Shown here piece after piece: positions 62,926 to 64,000 of a stretch of DNA of 64,000 nt. Within the stretch, counting starts at the first letter, position 1. Each line of letters starts with the position of its first letter. The notes under the pieces are model-generated. The model did not search any database, was not told where the DNA came from, and was given only the letters and a program-made list of their open reading frames with translations. The DNA is from Niabella pedocola (GTDB lineage Bacteria > Bacteroidota > Bacteroidia > Chitinophagales > Chitinophagaceae). The DNA is taken from positions 496,001 through 560,000 of the forward strand of contig NZ_JAJNEC010000007.1 of NCBI RefSeq assembly GCF_021044425.1, given 5' to 3'. The translations under genes were made by a program, and so were the position numbers.

Positions 62926-63531
62926 ATGACAGGAACCATTGATCTATTCCGGTGTATTGACGATGGCAACACCGGATATATAAAAGAAGCGCTTACCCGC
63001 AATGCCAATCTTGAAAGGAGTAATCCGGAAGGACAAACACCCCTGCTATATGCCTTATACAAAAAACAGCTACCAACAGCCCTGCTACTGATTACGCATG
63101 GAGCCAATGTAAACGCCCAGGATACCGTGCTTTACACACCGTTTTTATATGCCGGAGCGCAGGGATTTGCCACTGTGGTTGCTGCCTGCCTGGAGCACGG
63201 CGCCGATTTTAATATTTTTAACCGCTATGGGGGAACGGCGCTCATACCCGCCGCAGAAAAGGCTCACCTGGAAGTGGTACAGTTGCTGGTAAAGGCTCCG
63301 GGGTTTCCGGTTGATCATGTAAATAACCTGGGCTGGACCGCCCTGCTGGAAGCGATTATCCTGGGAGAAGGAGACGAAACACATGCGCCTGTTGTAGCGG
63401 CTCTTATTGCCGGCGGCTGCGATGTAAATCTTCCCGACAAAAAAGGCGTTACCCCGCTGGCCCATGCGCAGCAACTGGAGTATCCCAAAATAGCAGCGTT
63501 GCTAAAATCCGCCGGTGCGCTGGCCGCATAA
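62926..63531 (+). CDS. Ankyrin-repeat protein
   Basis: A 201-residue soluble protein made of about five ankyrin repeats of about 33 residues: NPEGQTPLLYALYKKQLPTALLLITHGANVNAQ, VLYTPFLYAGAQGFATVVAACLEHGADFN, YGGTALIPAAEKAHLEVVQLLV, LGWTALLEAI and KKGVTPLAHAQQLEYPKIAALLKSAG. There is no signal peptide or catalytic domain. Ankyrin repeats bind protein partners. The gene downstream starts 50 bases on and may be co-transcribed. Confidence 0.9.
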   Translation: MTGTIDLFRCIDDGNTGYIKEALTRNANLERSNPEGQTPLLYALYKKQLPTALLLITHGANVNAQDTVLYTPFLYAGAQGFATVVAACLEHGADFNIFNRYGGTALIPAAEKAHLEVVQLLVKAPGFPVDHVNNLGWTALLEAIILGEGDETHAPVVAALIAGGCDVNLPDKKGVTPLAHAQQLEYPKIAALLKSAGALAA

Positions 63532-63581
63532 CAACCTTTTGCCTTTTTTCTGCGTCCTTTAAGGAAACCAGTTGTAAAAAA

Positions 63582-63968
63582 ATGAAGCAGACCGGTGTTT
63601 TCTTTTTATTGATGTTTGTAGCGATGGCAGCAAGGGCTCAGCAAATTGAAAGCATTCATTTTCACCTGTATACAGATAGCCTGAAAAAGGGCACGCACAA
63701 TTATATTAATGTAGATGGTAAAATGAGTGATGGTAGCTGGCAGCCCCTTACCGATAAACAACTGCGGTTTACCACCGACTATGGTAAATTTGAGGGTAAC
63801 AGCCTCGTATTACCAGATGCGCCTTCAGCTGAAAAAGTGTCGATCACCGTTGCATTGAAAAGCAATCCCAGGATGACAAAAAACACGGTTATCTGGATCA
63901 AACAAAAGCCTGATCCGCCCCTGCCGGCATATGAAGCCGAAACGCCCCGCCGTGGAAGAAGGCGATAG
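63582..63968 (+). CDS. Secreted hypothetical protein with Ig-like beta-sandwich
   Basis: A 128-residue protein. A signal peptide (MKQTGVFFLLMFVAMAARAQ) is followed by about 90 residues with beta-strand alternation (SIHFHLYTDSLKKGTHNYINVDGK, KQLRFTTDYGKFEGNSLVLP, KVSITVALKSNP). A basic Arg-rich end follows (ETPRRGRRR). This resembles a single bacterial Ig-like domain but no family is certain. It lies downstream of the ankyrin-repeat gene on the same strand. Confidence 0.65.
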   Translation: MKQTGVFFLLMFVAMAARAQQIESIHFHLYTDSLKKGTHNYINVDGKMSDGSWQPLTDKQLRFTTDYGKFEGNSLVLPDAPSAEKVSITVALKSNPRMTKNTVIWIKQKPDPPLPAYEAETPRRGRRR

Positions 63969-64000
63969 GTTGAACGTTCCGCGTCAGATCGGTTTTGCTA

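Overview
The window looks like chromosomal DNA from a Bacteroidota member, most likely family Chitinophagaceae. This is inferred from several signs: a SusC/SusD pair with an ECF sigma/FecR switch, GldFG-like ABC exporters, many short secreted or lipoprotein genes, promoters of the TTTG / TAnnTTTG type, few Shine-Dalgarno sequences, and families common in that group (DUF3810, DUF1080, 6-bladed propeller lipoproteins). No phage, insertion sequence, CRISPR array or rRNA operon was seen. One tRNA (Ser-GCU) is present.

Region 1 (1-3764, plus strand) holds the end of a probable beta-propeller lipoprotein gene and a large TonB-receptor-like outer-membrane barrel. Region 2 (4214-23789, all minus strand) is the most unusual part. 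Read in transcription order it encodes: ECF sigma factor, FecR anti-sigma factor, SusC porin with an STN signalling domain, SusD lipoprotein, a second sigma factor with a membrane tail, a GldA-like ABC ATPase, two tandem permease-GldG fusion proteins, a MutS-like ATPase, a TlpA-like thioredoxin lipoprotein, a second MutS-like ATPase and an S41 peptidase. Gaps are mostly short and one junction overlaps. The block therefore looks like one nutrient- or peptide-responsive envelope module that has acquired export and MutS-type ATPases of unknown purpose.

Region 3 (24410-33452) holds housekeeping genes: a YtjA-like small membrane protein, a DUF72 protein, tRNA-Ser, dnaA, a DsbA-like protein with a lysine/proline tail, clpB and queG. 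Region 4 (33519-42795) has a truncated acyltransferase, an ABC-2 permease without its ATPase, sppA, folK, a deoxynucleoside kinase, an MFS exporter, a DUF1080 lipoprotein, cinA and a 5'(3')-nucleotidase. Region 5 (42844-54619) is a set of small metabolic and envelope genes: two GNATs, DUF3810, an M20 amidohydrolase, an HD hydrolase, an aminotransferase, a VIT1/CCC1 transporter, a PaiB-like flavoprotein overlapping a JAMM-like lipoprotein, a DUF2236 oxygenase and an SpmA-SpmB-like carrier.

Region 6 (54799-63968) carries ychF, lysA, scpB, atpG (with no other ATP synthase gene beside it), a phosphodiester glycosidase, a small barrel, a DUF2157-like membrane protein, an ankyrin-repeat protein and a secreted hypothetical. 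A family of structured intergenic repeats occurs three times between ychF and lysA and once near 46.66 kb. Promoter, terminator and family calls were made by reading motifs by eye. No alignments or profile searches were run.
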